DNA of 64,000 nucleotides from contig JAMZAV010000027.1 in assembly GCA_024449915.1 (NCBI GenBank), positions 248,001-312,000 on the forward strand. Direction: 5' to 3'. A model generated the notes under the pieces. That model saw only the letters and a list, made by a program, of their open reading frames with translations, searched no databases and had not been told where the DNA came from. Of this stretch, positions 12,001 to 23,159 are shown piece by piece; position 1 is the first letter of the stretch, and each line of letters opens with the position of its first letter. The stretch is from Sweltsa coloradensis (lineage: Eukaryota; Arthropoda; Insecta; Plecoptera; Chloroperlidae). A program made the position numbers and the translations under genes.

Positions 12001-14032
12001 ATAAATAATAGAGTATGTGATCCTCAAAATGAAATAAAGAATGCAAATTTTCGAGAAAATATTATTTAAAATCCTTCTGTTAATCTTCTAGAGTGGAAAG
12101 CTCATGCAAGAAGGTTCAATGAGGCAAAATATGAACTCTGATCTTCCGTACTCTGTGGTTTTACCTTTGAGAATTCAATGTCTATCTCGCGATCGAAACT
12201 AGATTAAATAATATAGGAAATCAAAATATAAAGTTTTTAAAATAATTTATTTTGTAGTTACTATCAGTGGTTCATTTATGTGGTAACAAAATGATGTCCA
12301 CATCAAACTTCACTCGCTAAACAAGAAATATTGTCGAAATTAATTCAATTTGGTATATTCGTTCAAACATTGGAAGGACTAAGATTGTACACTCTTGTAG
12401 ACACAAATTAAAATTCATTTCGAGTGCTGAGTGGTTTATCAGTTTTATTCCAAGATGCTGCTGTTATGTATAATACCTCATGGTACAAATATAATATATT
12501 GCCACCTTAAATTTACTTAATACAATTTTTCTCATAGTATATAACTCTTAAATGGATTGAGCTTCTTCCATCTACCAATACATTATCAAATAAAGAAGTT
12601 GACACAATAGCTGCATGCCTTGAGTAAAAATGCAATGCTTTTCTCTTTGAGTTTCTACAGTAAGAACATAAGATAATTCCGCTTACCACATGGGCTATTC
12701 TTGCACCGAACGACTTAAACTACGGAGATAATGGATAATATTATAATCTTCTCCCCTCGTCTCAACTCCAAAGATGGAAACTACGGCAAACACTAAAGCC
12801 CTTGAAATAACGAGGAAACACCTAGCGAAATTCCAAGCTCAAGTATCCAATTATAATAATATTGAACGCTCCTCTAGTGTTATGGTGGCCACATTTGAAT
12901 ATGAATACAATTACAGTTAACTCGATCAGTACACATGATATATGAATACCATTGTCTTGAAGAGCCCAATACAAAAACAACCGTATATTGGCTGACTTCT
13001 CAATACTGAACGATTACGCAAGCAATTTGAAATGTGAGTATGCAGCAAAACACCTGTGTTTGTTACAAGTTTTTTTATTAACCATGTTTCTTTCAGTATT
13101 TTTTTTTTAGGTTTTTACAAATATTTTCAATCTAGTCAACAATCGTCTATTTCTTAAAGAATATGCTAAATGCTTAAACCAGCATTAATAAAACAAATCT
13201 TACATCTTGACGCCATGGTTTATTGAACTCTCGAAATAAACATGCTGAATTATTCTAACTCTGAACTAGTACGAATGCATTTTATAAGCTCTACTTTGAT
13301 AAATATAACGATTGACAAATTATTCACGTATGGCCAAGTGCACGGTCATTATTTTCAGTTTATGAAAATATAAAAGTATAAAAGCATTAAACCGAATGCT
13401 TCAAATCTGCAGCGAGCACATTACTAAAACGACGCACTTCAAAAACTTTTCTAACATACACACAACATATGAGAAATCGTAGTATCGGGGTGATAATTGT
13501 ATTCCACGAATGTTGTAAAATGTTAGTGCAATTATTTTTAATTGCGTGTTTTGGTGGACAAAACTTGTAGTTTGTACCACGAGGTTCACCTTGTCGTGTA
13601 GTTGAAACCTCTACATGCCTTCACAATGTCATACAATTAATTGATGGTAATCCTAAGGGGCCATATTTTCATTTAGCAAAGACAACCTGTATGTGAATCT
13701 AATTAATTTGTGTTGAAGTTATTTGTAATTGGTCCTTCTCTCACGGTGCGAGTCTTAGAGGCGAGTTAACACGGCGATGTGTGTCTACTAGCTTCCAATT
13801 AGGCCGTTCTGTCTGGCCGGTGCTATATAGCTTGCATTTATCCCCAGATCACTCGTATGTCCCACTTTACTACCTACAGTGGCGCTACAGAAAGACAGAA
13901 CGTTTAAAGAATCGCAAAATGTAATTTTAAGTAGTAAAAGTAAGTGATGTTGGTATACATGCAACGATACAACTGTCTTCTCTTCAGCTTACTCTCTAGA
14001 CAAAGTATGTGGGGTAACTATAAAAATATATT
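9009..14032. other. Quiet AT-rich DNA with one SINE tail fragment
   Basis: Nearly 5 kb hold no convincing gene. At about 9905-9985 there is a fragment matching the 3' tail of SINE family S2 (AATACATTCG.ATTTA.AGTCTA, CCCACTCAT, then TTTCAGT), in minus orientation. A somewhat GC-richer patch at 13740-13880 shows no motif I can name. Confidence 0.4.
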
Positions 14033-14033
14033 T

Positions 14034-14131
14034 TTATTATTATTATTATTCTTATTCTTATTTTTATTATTGATATTCTTATTATTCTTATTCTTATTCT
14101 TATTCTTATTCTTTTTCTTCTTCTTCTTCTT

Positions 14132-14162
<31 letters not shown>

Positions 14163-14189
14163 TTCTTATTCTTATTCTTATTCTTATTC

Positions 14190-14249
<60 letters not shown>

Positions 14250-14250
14250 G
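14034..14250. repeat. Compound pyrimidine-rich microsatellite
   Basis: The tract changes from TTATTATTC and TTATTC units to a pure run of TTC repeats (about 14115-14160), back to TTATTC, and then to a pure TTA repeat that ends at 14249. It directly abuts the 5' end of the LINE. The same TTA repeat resumes after the LINE poly(A). Confidence 0.95.
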
Positions 14251-16462
14251 TGGTAGGTAGTGAAGGAAATTTATAAAGTGAAACGTGATTATTATAAAAA
14301 TAAATTTGAAGTACATAAAGGTGATGCTAAACAAACTTGGCAGATAATTAATGAAGTAATAGGGAAATCAAAGCGTAACTCAGTTGACATGGTGATTAAC
14401 AAATATTTACGTAATAAATACAGTGAGGAAGAAGTTGCTAATAGATTTGTTGATACCTTTGTTGATGAGATTAATATGATTCAACATAATTGCTCTATTG
14501 TAACTTCTAAGCTTGTGCCTCCTTCACCTCAGAGTCAATCTATGTACCTAGGGAAAGTAAGTGTAGCAACTGTGCTAAAAATTATCCGTAAATTAAATGT
14601 AACCAAACAACCTGGAATTGATGGGATTAGAGTGACCGACTTGCAATACACGGCTGAGGATATTAGTCCCGTAATTGCCAAAATAATAAACCTGTCTTTA
14701 GAAAAGGGAGAAATACCTGATTTATTGAAAGTTTCTATTGTAAGACCGGTTTATAAAAAAGGCAGCCATATGGACTTTAGTAATTACAGGCCAATTGCCA
14801 TATTATCTGTTATTGAAAAAATAATGGAACGTGTAGTAGCTGACGCTCTATGCAACTATTTAGATAAATTTAAAATTATTACTAATAATCAGTTTGGATT
14901 TCAAAAAGGTAAGAGCACAACCGATCTTCTTGTGAAATTTGCGAACCTGGTTAATAACAAATTAAATGACAATATGCACATTGCGGCCATGTTTGTGGAC
15001 TTAAGCAAGGCATTTGATACATTAAATCACGCTAAACTTTTAATATGTCTTGAGCGAATTGGTATTCGTGGCCCAATTTTAAATTGGTTTAAAAATTACT
15101 TAACAAATAGGAGAATAAGAGTTAAGGTTGGTGATTTTTTAAGCCACGAACGTGATGTTATTTCAGGAGTTCCTCAGGGTTCTATTTTGGGTCCAATTCT
15201 ATTTCTGGTCTACGTAAATGATTTGGTTAAATGTTTTAAATATTGCTATGTATTTATTTATGCCGATGACATTTTGATTGTTTCAGTTCATAAAAACTTT
15301 GAAATTGCACAGTTGCATTTACAGATAGATTTTATAAACCTTCTTAAGGAGATTCATGATAGAGACTTAATTATTAATGCAAATAAAACAAAAATAATTC
15401 ATTTGTGTGCACCTCAAAACAGAGATTGTCTCCGTGAGGTCAGGGTTATCACTCATTCCAATGAATGTTTGCATAATCAAGTAGATCCACTTACGTGTGC
15501 ATGCAGTGATTTTCTCGAGAATGTTGACTCGCATATTTATTTGGGATTAGTGATTGATAAACATTTCAGCTGGGTACCTCATATTGACTCGATCTGTAAG
15601 CGCCTACGAGCCTGCCTCCGACAGTGTTTTTTTCTTAAATACGTTTTACCGTTTTCAGTGTTGCGAAATGTTTATATCGCTCTTGCAGAATCTATTATAT
15701 CTTATGGTCTACTTGCGTGGGGGTATTCCACTGACTGCCACTTAAATAAAATTCGAGTACTACAAAATAAGCTATTACGCCAAATTAGACCACGTAATTG
15801 TCAAACTCTGTCGACTCGGGAGACATACCTCTTTTGCAATCTTCTTCCTGTTGACTGCTTTTTTACTTACCAACTTTTAATAAAATATTACTTTAAAAAT
15901 GATTATAGAATTCTTGTGCAGAGAAACAAATGGACACGTAGTCAGGTTAAACAAAAATTTGAAGTTCCTAGAAGTAATAATAAATACGGTCAGAGGCGCC
16001 TTGAGTGTTTAGTCCCCGAGTCTTTCAATGACTTGCCTGATCAGTTATTACATTTTACAAAAATTTCCGAGGTCAAGCAAGAAATAAAAATACATTTGTT
16101 GTCAAAATTGAGTGCTCTTGTCTAAATCTGTTCTGCTTTTGCCTTGTTTCGTACTCCATCATTTAGCTTTATTTATGTTGTGTTTAAATAACTTAAAAAG
16201 CCTTGACGTTGTGTTGTGTTTTATTTAATTGTTAGTTACTAGTTAATCTACTTCAATTTGTTTACTTAATGTTTATGATTTGTTAATGTTTTTTTTTTCA
16301 TGTTTCCTTCCTCTATGGTTGTTTTTGTTTAGATTATGTGATTTTGTTTATTCCACAGATGAGCCCGCATAGTGGGCTTTGTGGGTTTCTTTGAGATGTA
16401 TCAATGATATTCTGTTTTGTGACAATAAATTGAGTTGAGTTGAAAAAAAAAAAAAAAAAAAA

Positions 16463-16463
<1 letters not shown>
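14251..16463 (+). mobile_element. 5'-truncated non-LTR retrotransposon (LINE)
   Basis: This is a LINE copy with most of ORF2, a 3' UTR and a poly(A) tail. The 5' boundary falls at the end of a TTA microsatellite. There is no ORF1 and no endonuclease domain, so the copy is truncated in the usual way for target-primed reverse transcription. The 3' UTR (16126-16442) holds a small hairpin at 16362-16378 (AGCCC...GGGCT), an AATAAA signal at 16424-16429, TTGAGTTGAGTTG, and an A-run at 16443-16463. The TTA array continues directly afterwards, so a target-site duplication cannot be delimited. The open reading frame is uninterrupted, which suggests a recent insertion. The RT type and single-frame tail suit the Jockey/CR1 superfamily, but the exact clade is not resolved. 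Confidence 0.93.
14260..16125 (+). CDS. LINE ORF2 reverse transcriptase (N-terminally truncated)
   Basis: The 621-codon frame encodes the reverse transcriptase that would copy the LINE RNA at the chromosomal target. It opens with a GTG rather than an ATG, because the 5' end of the element is missing. An in-frame TAG sits at 14254-14256, and residue numbers here count from the GTG. Visible RT motifs are SNYRPIAILS (about 171-180), motif A FVDLSKAFD with catalytic Asp at 247 (245-253), GVPQGSILGPILF (303-315), and the active-site YADD (334-337). The segment after the RT (SYGLLAWGY..., LQNKLLRQIR) resembles the C-terminal region of Jockey/CR1-type proteins. The N-terminal part (KNKFEVHKGDAKQTWQIINE) matches the linker between endonuclease and RT. 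The apurinic endonuclease itself is absent, so this copy should not be autonomous. No stop or frameshift interrupts it. The protein would act in the nucleus as part of an RNP. Confidence 0.93.
   Translation: MKEIYKVKRDYYKNKFEVHKGDAKQTWQIINEVIGKSKRNSVDMVINKYLRNKYSEEEVANRFVDTFVDEINMIQHNCSIVTSKLVPPSPQSQSMYLGKVSVATVLKIIRKLNVTKQPGIDGIRVTDLQYTAEDISPVIAKIINLSLEKGEIPDLLKVSIVRPVYKKGSHMDFSNYRPIAILSVIEKIMERVVADALCNYLDKFKIITNNQFGFQKGKSTTDLLVKFANLVNNKLNDNMHIAAMFVDLSKAFDTLNHAKLLICLERIGIRGPILNWFKNYLTNRRIRVKVGDFLSHERDVISGVPQGSILGPILFLVYVNDLVKCFKYCYVFIYADDILIVSVHKNFEIAQLHLQIDFINLLKEIHDRDLIINANKTKIIHLCAPQNRDCLREVRVITHSNECLHNQVDPLTCACSDFLENVDSHIYLGLVIDKHFSWVPHIDSICKRLRACLRQCFFLKYVLPFSVLRNVYIALAESIISYGLLAWGYSTDCHLNKIRVLQNKLLRQIRPRNCQTLSTRETYLFCNLLPVDCFFTYQLLIKYYFKNDYRILVQRNKWTRSQVKQKFEVPRSNNKYGQRRLECLVPESFNDLPDQLLHFTKISEVKQEIKIHLLSKLSALV

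Positions 16464-16555
<92 letters not shown>
16464..16555. repeat. TTA microsatellite, 3' side of the LINE
   Basis: This is a pure TTA/ATT repeat of about 30 units immediately after the LINE poly(A). With the TTA run ending at 14249 it forms a single array split by the insertion. Confidence 0.95.
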
Positions 16556-16559
16556 TAGA

Positions 16560-16925
16560 GTTTTCCTCTCAGGTACATAACTGATTTTCAGCGGAGTAGG
16601 CCCTACTTTAATTTAAACCAGACCAAGCCAACCGTGTCGACGTTTATGCCATCGACGAGCGAACAATGACCAACTAGAGACCAGAATTTAAAATAAGAAA
16701 CACTGACCCAACTCTTTAGGCACAATTTTACCCGTGGGGGACGCCATAAGTAATAAGACTAGTTCGGAACAACCTTAGAATTTATTATGGGCTTCGTTGC
16801 TAGGACGGCTCCAAAGTTATCGTTTACACAATACTCAACACAAGAATTGAACCCTTGACCTTCTGCATTGGAAGCATGAATTCTAACCACTAGACCAAAG
16901 AGCCAATGTTCGTGAACAATGTGAT
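16560..16925 (-). mobile_element. tRNA-derived SINE, family S2 (near full length)
   Basis: On the minus strand the head (16908-16840) reads like a tRNA-Gly. The A box is GGTCTAGTGGTTAG, the anticodon loop region has CTTCCAA, and the B box is GGTTCAATTC. The body follows with CCGTCCTAGCAACGA (about 16790-16810), also present at 32578-32592. The tail has TCGTCGATGGC...GTTGGCTTGGTC and ends in CGCTGAAAATCAGTTA. The tail domain recurs at 9905, 22475, 25540 and 32320. Many A- and B-box bases are intact, but the acceptor ends do not pair, so this is a SINE and not a working tRNA gene. It sits just beyond the TTA repeat of the LINE locus. Confidence 0.75.
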
Positions 16926-17135
16926 AGAACAAAAGTCTAACGTTAGTTTTTTGACAGTGAAACAATAGGAGAAACCCAATGGTCAATTTCTGAACAATGC
17001 CGTATTCTCTCTTTTGTCAGATTGAACGGCATCCACTCATTTAATTTCTGAAATATATTGACAACAGATCGTGGATTTTGTTTACAAAAGTGTAGGTTTA
17101 ATATAAATTGGTTCGTCCGAGATCAAACCATTGTT

Positions 17136-17693
17136 GGATGAGCGAAGCGAAGACTTCAATTTCACTGACCCCCCAAAAAATTTAGATCAAGTGTTTTTTT
17201 TTTCTGTTTGTTTGTTTGCACGATTCCGGGCAAACGGCATAAGCGATATTGATGAAAATTAGAGGGGACCTTCGCATTCTCTAAACTTAGACGTGCCACG
17301 TTTTTGGGTACAATCGAATAAATATTTCTCATGAATATCGTACTTTTACGATTTTTTTCGATTTTTAGTGCGATATTTTCGTGACATTTGGGCCGATTCT
17401 TACCAAACGGGTGGGGATACAACGTTCATATTTCGCATAGACATTAAGGTTATGATTATGTAGTACCTTTTGAAAGAAAAAGTTGAAAAAGTTAGCCAGA
17501 AGTCATAGAAATAAGGTTTTAAAATGATTTTGTTTAGGTTTATAATAACAATTAACAAGTAACAATAGAAACTTGGCAACAATCACCTACAATGCATTGA
17601 AAAAGCACTTGCAAAGAAATAGTGGTCCTACGCAAACTAAAAACTTACAAAAAAGCTCATCCTTCAACGCGGCGGGACTTAAGCGTTTTCTTT
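17136..17693 (+). mobile_element. Helentron-like non-autonomous element H2
   Basis: The element starts with GGATGAGCGAAGCGAAGACT (17136), just after TT, and ends near 17693. GCTCATCC at 17655-17662 is inverted relative to the start. It is followed by the hairpin AACGC...GCGTT at 17666-17687. The terminus reads CTTT instead of the CTAG of the other copies, which looks like decay. It shares the H1 interior, including the reverse complement of CGTTGTAGCCCCACCCG (about 17406-17425), but carries a single monomer where H1 has two. It encodes no protein. Confidence 0.72.
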
Positions 17694-17929
17694 GTATTAA
17701 ATAAGTAGGAAAATATATTTTTGACGTTGCATTTTCGATGGTTGTGATTGTATTATAGAAACGGATCCATGGAAGGGAATAGTTCTACATCTATGGCTAT
17801 GAGAAGGTGCACAGTGACTTTCGGCATTTTGGAATCTGCCAAAAAAAACTTAATGTAAATATGATTACTCTTATTTCGTTACAAATTAACCGCTACGCTA
17901 GAAACAACTTAAAAAACTAATGCATCATG

Positions 17930-18134
17930 TCTCCTTGACTGGAATTGAAATTTAATTTTCTACTGCGCTGCCCACACACAGGGTGTTACCCTATGTGGGC
18001 TTCTTTTTTTCTCACGTGTATGTTCACGAGCAGTGGTGTATGTATTGTACTTTTTATATTGCAAAGTAAATGATTTAATGAATGTAAAAAAAAAAGAATA
18101 AAATTTATTGAAATTGAAAATTGAAAATTGAATA
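17930..18134 (+). mobile_element. 3' tail of a second LINE (heavily 5'-truncated)
   Basis: The block contains a strong nested hairpin at 17970-18000 (GCCCACA...AGGGT/ACCCT...TGTGGGC), then TTCTTTTTTTCTC, an A-run with AATAAA near 18097, and an end made of repeated TTGAAA units. This order of hairpin with TGGGCTT, AATAAA and TTGA repeats parallels the 3' UTR of the intact LINE at 14.25-16.46 kb. I infer a related but distinct LINE family. No coding remnant is visible. Confidence 0.55.
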
Positions 18135-20750
18135 GCTTGGCCTGCACTTCAAGTCGAAGTACGCGCCGCTTGACTTAACTTTAACTATACGTTTAATATT
18201 AACTAAACTTATTGCAATACAAAACGAATATGAATACACTGAAGTAGCATCCCCAGGTTAAAACCATTGAGTCGATCCATTAGGCTCTTCGCCAGTCTCA
18301 ATCTCCGCCAATCGCCGTCGTTGTTGTCATTGTGGCTGCTGTCAGACGCTGTTTGTCAAGTGTGTCAACTGCTATTCAGTTTTATTATGTTACCTCCTTG
18401 ACTTTCTTGTGTAAACTACGGAGTTTGCAAAGTAAATGTGTAGACATAGTATCTCAAGATGTTAGTATTGATCAACTGTGGATGGCATCTACTTACGTCT
18501 CACCCTCAGCTGTCTCTCATATTATTGTTTATGTATTATATTTCCGCTCAAGTGTTCCCGTCTCGATTTGTTTAGACCTGCACTAAAATGGTGTTAGTTT
18601 ATACAGTATCAATGTAACAAGCTGCCTATTTTATATTGTCATGTAGATAAAATATTCTCGAAATATGTTTTACAATCCGCAAAAAATATGTTGCATAAGC
18701 GAAATATTATTTTCAGATTTGCACGAGCAACGATGCCGTGCAAGTGTTGACGTTATGGATTTCAAACGAGGCCAGTATAATTATTATATCACCGAGAGGA
18801 CGGGACGATTTCTTTAGGCGTGTTATAGGTTTTAACATGTTTAGCTCTAATATATATATATTTTTGTCATTTCGTTGTACTGTTTTTTCATATATATTTT
18901 ATATAAATGTCAACAATCATTCCGGCAAACAAACTAGTCATAGACAGCTTAAATAAATGTACTCAACAATTTTTCCTCCGATCAAACTAGTTCTAGTCAG
19001 CTTCAATGTCCTCCTCTCACCACTCTTATTCTTCTCGTGATATCTGTTGTCTGTCTTTTACATCGACTCAGTTCGTCTATTTGTAACAGCTACATTGCAA
19101 ACGTGTATGCCTACTGCTTCTCTTGACAGTGCCACACTCTACGCTCCGGCCGGACAACCATCATGTGCTTTCGACTCCTGGCAGAGTCATCTTTTCTGGT
19201 GCATTAATTTTTCTCTTCATTCTGTACATATTTTCCATTCTTCTCCTTCCGAGTTCTTTACTACCATTCGGATTTCATCTGACGTGCCGAATTACTACAC
19301 GTCTTTTCACGATGTCATCTCGTCACCTTGGCGGCTAAATACAAGTGTGTCGGCAATGTCTATATTATATTCTCTGTTTACCCTCAATAATAATTACAGT
19401 CCACTGTTTTTCTCTCTGGCCATAATCGGCCACAACACATTTCAATATGTACTTATGGGTTTAAAATACTTATATGATTTGAAATCTTTGTTATTTTTAT
19501 TTCCTTAATTGGTTCTCTCGTTTTGAATTTATATTCTGTTAGAAGATAAATTTTGAAGACAGAAAAAAGCAACTCCTCATCACTTGGCGATAGAATACCC
19601 ACGAATCTGTACTTGCATGTAGTGTGTACTTACGATGTCTCCGTAAAATAATTTCCTTCTCTTGGTATGTCCCATCAACTCATGTTATTTACGGCCCCAA
19701 GAGACCAGAGAAGGATCTATTATAGCGATAATTTACGAGGTGTATGTAATATGTTGGTCTGGAAACTATGACAGCTGTAAACTGAGGTTTCCAGATCGCA
19801 GCACGTTACCTGGATGTGAGTTATTTGGTTGTTGGCATTGTGTTATATAAATCAAATTAATGCTTTTAACAGCAATGTAAATTATATTTTGTAATCTATT
19901 TGATAAAATAATCCGAGTATGAACGTTGTATAAAATAGAATGCTTCTTCAACAGCCCAAACAAAAAATATATTTTCAGGTTAGCCAACACAAAACTAATA
20001 ATTTGTAACAACACAATAATGGGGACACTTTTTATTCCAATGTTCAATATAATACTCACTAGCTTCCTAAGAACATTAACATTGGGAAGTTGATCAATTG
20101 TTTTTGTACATAGAAAATTGTAACACATTATATTTTAAATATTGTTTCGATAGTTAAGCTATTGGTCTTTGAGGTCATATCCATAGAGAATTGAGTATTG
20201 AAACATTATGTTGATAACGTTATGCGAATCTTTTTTTTGCAAATAATTACTTTCCATTGGACATCCCTTTATAGAGAAGTACATAGAAGTGCCATTCTCT
20301 AATTTCGCCTTACCAACTAATTTAGCTGATATATATTTTATTTAGTCAACTCTTGATGAAACCTACAATAATAGATTTAAAAGTTTAAAATATATTTTAA
20401 GTCGTTAAGTTTGTGTTCAAGATTCTTCGAATTCTGAAAACAAAAATATATTTCTATTGGTTCCGTGTACTACGTGATTTTAAATTAGGCTCTGCTTTCT
20501 CGCCATTGCTCGTTCAGTGTATTTAATTTAAAATAAATCATTTGTGTTATGGAATAGTTAATACATTGGCGGCCCTAATATATCAATGAAAATAATATGT
20601 GCACCTGGTAGTTCTTCCTGAGAATGGAGCCTACAGCGAGCCTCGCACGTTTTAGTAAGTGAAATCCGCGATGGGATATAATTCATTGCACACCTCCCTT
20701 AAAACATAACTATTACTATTAGTATCATCACTTGCATCTTCATAGGCATC
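18135..20750. other. No recognised gene; two moderate ORFs of unknown status
   Basis: A 153-codon frame lies at 19047-19508 (plus). It is rich in S, F, L and H, has no domain I recognise, and overlaps a 71-codon frame, so I treat it as probably non-coding. A 120-codon minus frame at 19766-20128 is I/L/N-rich, as AT-rich DNA tends to produce. No repeat family from elsewhere in the window was recognised here. Confidence 0.35.
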
Positions 20751-20751
20751 T

Positions 20752-20822
20752 GCAGTGGCTCGTATGGGTAAGACAAAACTCTCAAGGGGTAGTAATTCTT
20801 GGAAGTTCAAATCCCGCTTTTA
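20752..20822 (+). repeat. tRNA-like SINE head
   Basis: AGTGGCTCGTATGGGTAAGA resembles an A box, and GGAAGTTCAAATCCCGC about 35 bp later is close to the B-box consensus GGTTCAAATCC. The arms do not fold into a complete cloverleaf by eye, so a SINE head or tRNA pseudogene is more likely than a functional tRNA. Confidence 0.5.
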
Positions 20823-21269
20823 AAAAAGATATTTGTAATAATTGCCATTTATACGCATCTTATAAACACTATCGACAACCAAGTTGGGACAAACTCACTC
20901 TTTAACTACACCAACATTGATAAAAACTGTAGACTTTGAAAATATTTTAGCTTACGGCAGTAATATAAAATGTTCCTCTTTAAAAAAAAACATTTGCACT
21001 GATAGAGAACAATAAATTCTAGACAATACCTACTTAAAAAATGGAATTTTTTCATTCTGTTACTTCAGTTGGAAATATTGTGCAGAGATATGAATATGAA
21101 ATGATTGATGGTCTAATTCTGGAATCGCATTGCTTGTGCTAATACGTGATAGTTGTATGATGTAAATAGCATTTGTTAAAATAAAGATAATACGATGTTA
21201 TATAATACTTACATTCAGACTTTAGACGAACTAAATGTAATAAGGGATTTTAATGAATAATAATGAATA

Positions 21270-21472
21270 ATAACTGGTGGAGGTCCCTGAGGAAAAAGAC
21301 AGAGGAGGGGAAGAAAGTGAAGTTGATGACGCAGAAGAAGAAAAAGATGATGCGGGAGAAGCGTTAGGCATGGCTAGTCGGCTTCGATATCCCCGGGGAG
21401 CCAAGAATGTGGTGGGAACCTTCCACCCCCTACCCGACTTAGCTGGAAATAGGGTTCGATATTAATTAATTA
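21270..21472 (+). mobile_element. RTE-like LINE 3' end, copy L1
   Basis: The block starts with TGGTGGAGGTCCCTGAGGAA, continues through AAGTGAAGTTGATGACGCAG and AAGAATGTGGTGGGA, and ends with CCCCCTACCCGACTTAGCTG, then GGTTCGATATTAATTAATTA. The same order is seen in L2 (32612-32962) and, inverted, in L3 (33150-33650). The end in short ATTAATTA repeats instead of poly(A) is typical of RTE-clade LINEs. The frame over 21277-21465 (MEVPEEKDRGGEESEVDD...) is a product of this tail and not an independent gene. Confidence 0.7.
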
Positions 21473-22189
21473 ATACAACCAAACATACATATTTGAGCTA
21501 CTTATGGATACCAAATTTAGTTTTGATTCGGGATTTTCTTGTAATAAACGAAATTTAAGTACACTTATAACTAAGTTTTATTAACTAATACAATTATATC
21601 AACGGCAAGTACGCTATCGTTAGACTTCTAGAATACTTGATATAATCATTTGATCAGGTGATTCCACCCTTCACCCAGTATTAGTCCGTGATGATGTTTT
21701 GCTTTCACAACACTTCGACCAGGCTATTTGTGAAATTGTAGTAATAAATATAGTTGGTTGTTACTCAATTCCAAGTATACACGTTTCATGGCGACCTGCA
21801 CTACTCAATTAATTAAAGTAGATCGATTTACTCCAGTAATTGAATCTTGAGGTAAGAAGCTTGAGTGGCCACTATCAATAACTTAACTTTTCAAACTTCG
21901 TAACGCAATTAAATAAACGTTCCTCGCTAAGGTAAGCCTACAGTACACACAACTCCAGGAGGTTTATGTACAGAGAGGAACTCCTTAAGTAGGGTGAGGG
22001 GATGGGTGTGTACGCAAAGTTCACCATACAAGTTTAGAGTGGCTTATATATACTTCTCACTGCCACAGGCAGCACATTTCTAGGCCTTATGAAATGGTCA
22101 GAAAGTAGCAGTTAACAAAATGTGTTATATTATATTTGATAGGTCGATATTCTAATATTAAATCCAGTACATAATTATAGACACATCTC

Positions 22190-22243
22190 GACTGGGGAAA
22201 GAACCAGGGTCTCCCGCTAGCCGCGCGGTCGCATTAACCACAT
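22190..22243 (-). repeat. tRNA-like SINE head, minus strand
   Basis: On the minus strand, ATGTGGTTAATGCGACCGCG is followed by GCGGGAGACCCTGGTTCTTT, a B-box-like ending. It abuts the plus-strand tRNA-like head at 22250, so the two lie head to head. Confidence 0.5.
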
Positions 22244-22249
22244 ATCTGG

Positions 22250-22640
22250 TGGCTCAATGGCCAAGTGGTTAAATTCTCTCGGAGAATTTGACCACACTTC
22301 AGACAGGAGATTTATGACTTGATGACAAAAATGCACTTAAATCCATCAATATTTGGTCCAAGTTGTATTTAAACGATGAACTTGAAGCCAACAGAGCCAC
22401 AAAGCACATAAAAATAGTTCTGAATGAGCCATGTTGACACTGGCATTGCCCGAGAGTGGATTATATACGCAACTATTTGGTCGCTATTTCCCATTTCAAA
22501 TACTCGATTGGCCATCGTTCCCTCGTCGATGATATGTGTACTAACTGGGTTGGCTTGGTCCGCTTTAATCAAAGTCTCACACTAAACATCAGGACTCGCA
22601 ATTCGAATGTACTTAATTATTTTTAACCACTATTTTGTTG
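22250..22640 (+). mobile_element. tRNA-headed SINE with S2-type tail
   Basis: The head begins TGGTGGCTCAATGGCCAAGT, an A-box-like sequence, and GGTTAA follows. About 230 bp downstream, at 22475-22620, comes the S2 tail: CCATCGTTCCCTCGTCGATG, GGGTTGGCTTGGTCCGCTTT, and CTCACACTAAACATCAG. The head differs from the Gly-like head at 16.9 kb, so either two SINE subfamilies share a tail domain or the head is a separate insertion. A 67-codon minus frame inside is a by-product. Confidence 0.6.
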
Positions 22641-23159
22641 GAACATTATAGATCTCCCTGGTCGATCTTGATTTAAAAAAAAAAATACCGAATTAAATAT
22701 TGTAATTAAAATTTCACATACTGAGTGTTTCTTGAACCAAATGGAGTGAATTCTGTATTCTGCGTTTTATTTGGTATTTTACATACATCGGGTTTCACGT
22801 TTAAAAAAATATTTGGAGGGATATGCATTGATGCCCAATGGTGCTTCTCCCAAGAATTCGACTTATAACTCGGCAAAACTCAGTAAAACCTTGCACAGAA
22901 GCACTTATGTAGTTGCCGAGATCTTAGGAGTTAATACCTTGGAAGAAATTCGAAGAGAGCAACCAAAAATATATTTTCTTATATTTTTCTATTTACGAGA
23001 GCTTTGGTTCTATCGTCCCGATAGAAATACTTAACTTTACTTTTACTTTGAATCACTAAGGCTAAGGTGGTTGTCAGCTCGATTTACACAACTAGTAATC
23101 TCGACTGTTGGTTTATATTGATGGTTCTGAGTTCTCTCTCACAGCATTGCAAGGATATG
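22641..23159. other. No recognised feature; 87-codon ORF of unknown status
   Basis: The plus frame at 22771-23034 starts from an alternative codon. It contains LSKTLHRSTYVVAEILGVNT and then a hydrophobic stretch, KIYFLIFFYLREL. I recognise no family. It is probably fortuitous or a decayed element. Confidence 0.25.

Noticed and set aside
13996..14334. 112-codon minus and 110-codon plus frames of I/R or F/L runs
   Set aside because: They are translations of the T-rich microsatellite and not proteins.
19047..19508. 153-codon plus ORF
   Set aside because: It has no domain or motif I know, biased composition (S, F, L, H) and an overlapping frame. It could be a relic but I cannot support a gene.
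22771..23034. 87-codon ORF with YVVAEILGVNT
   Set aside because: It begins from a non-ATG codon, has no recognised family and is short. Not supported as a gene.
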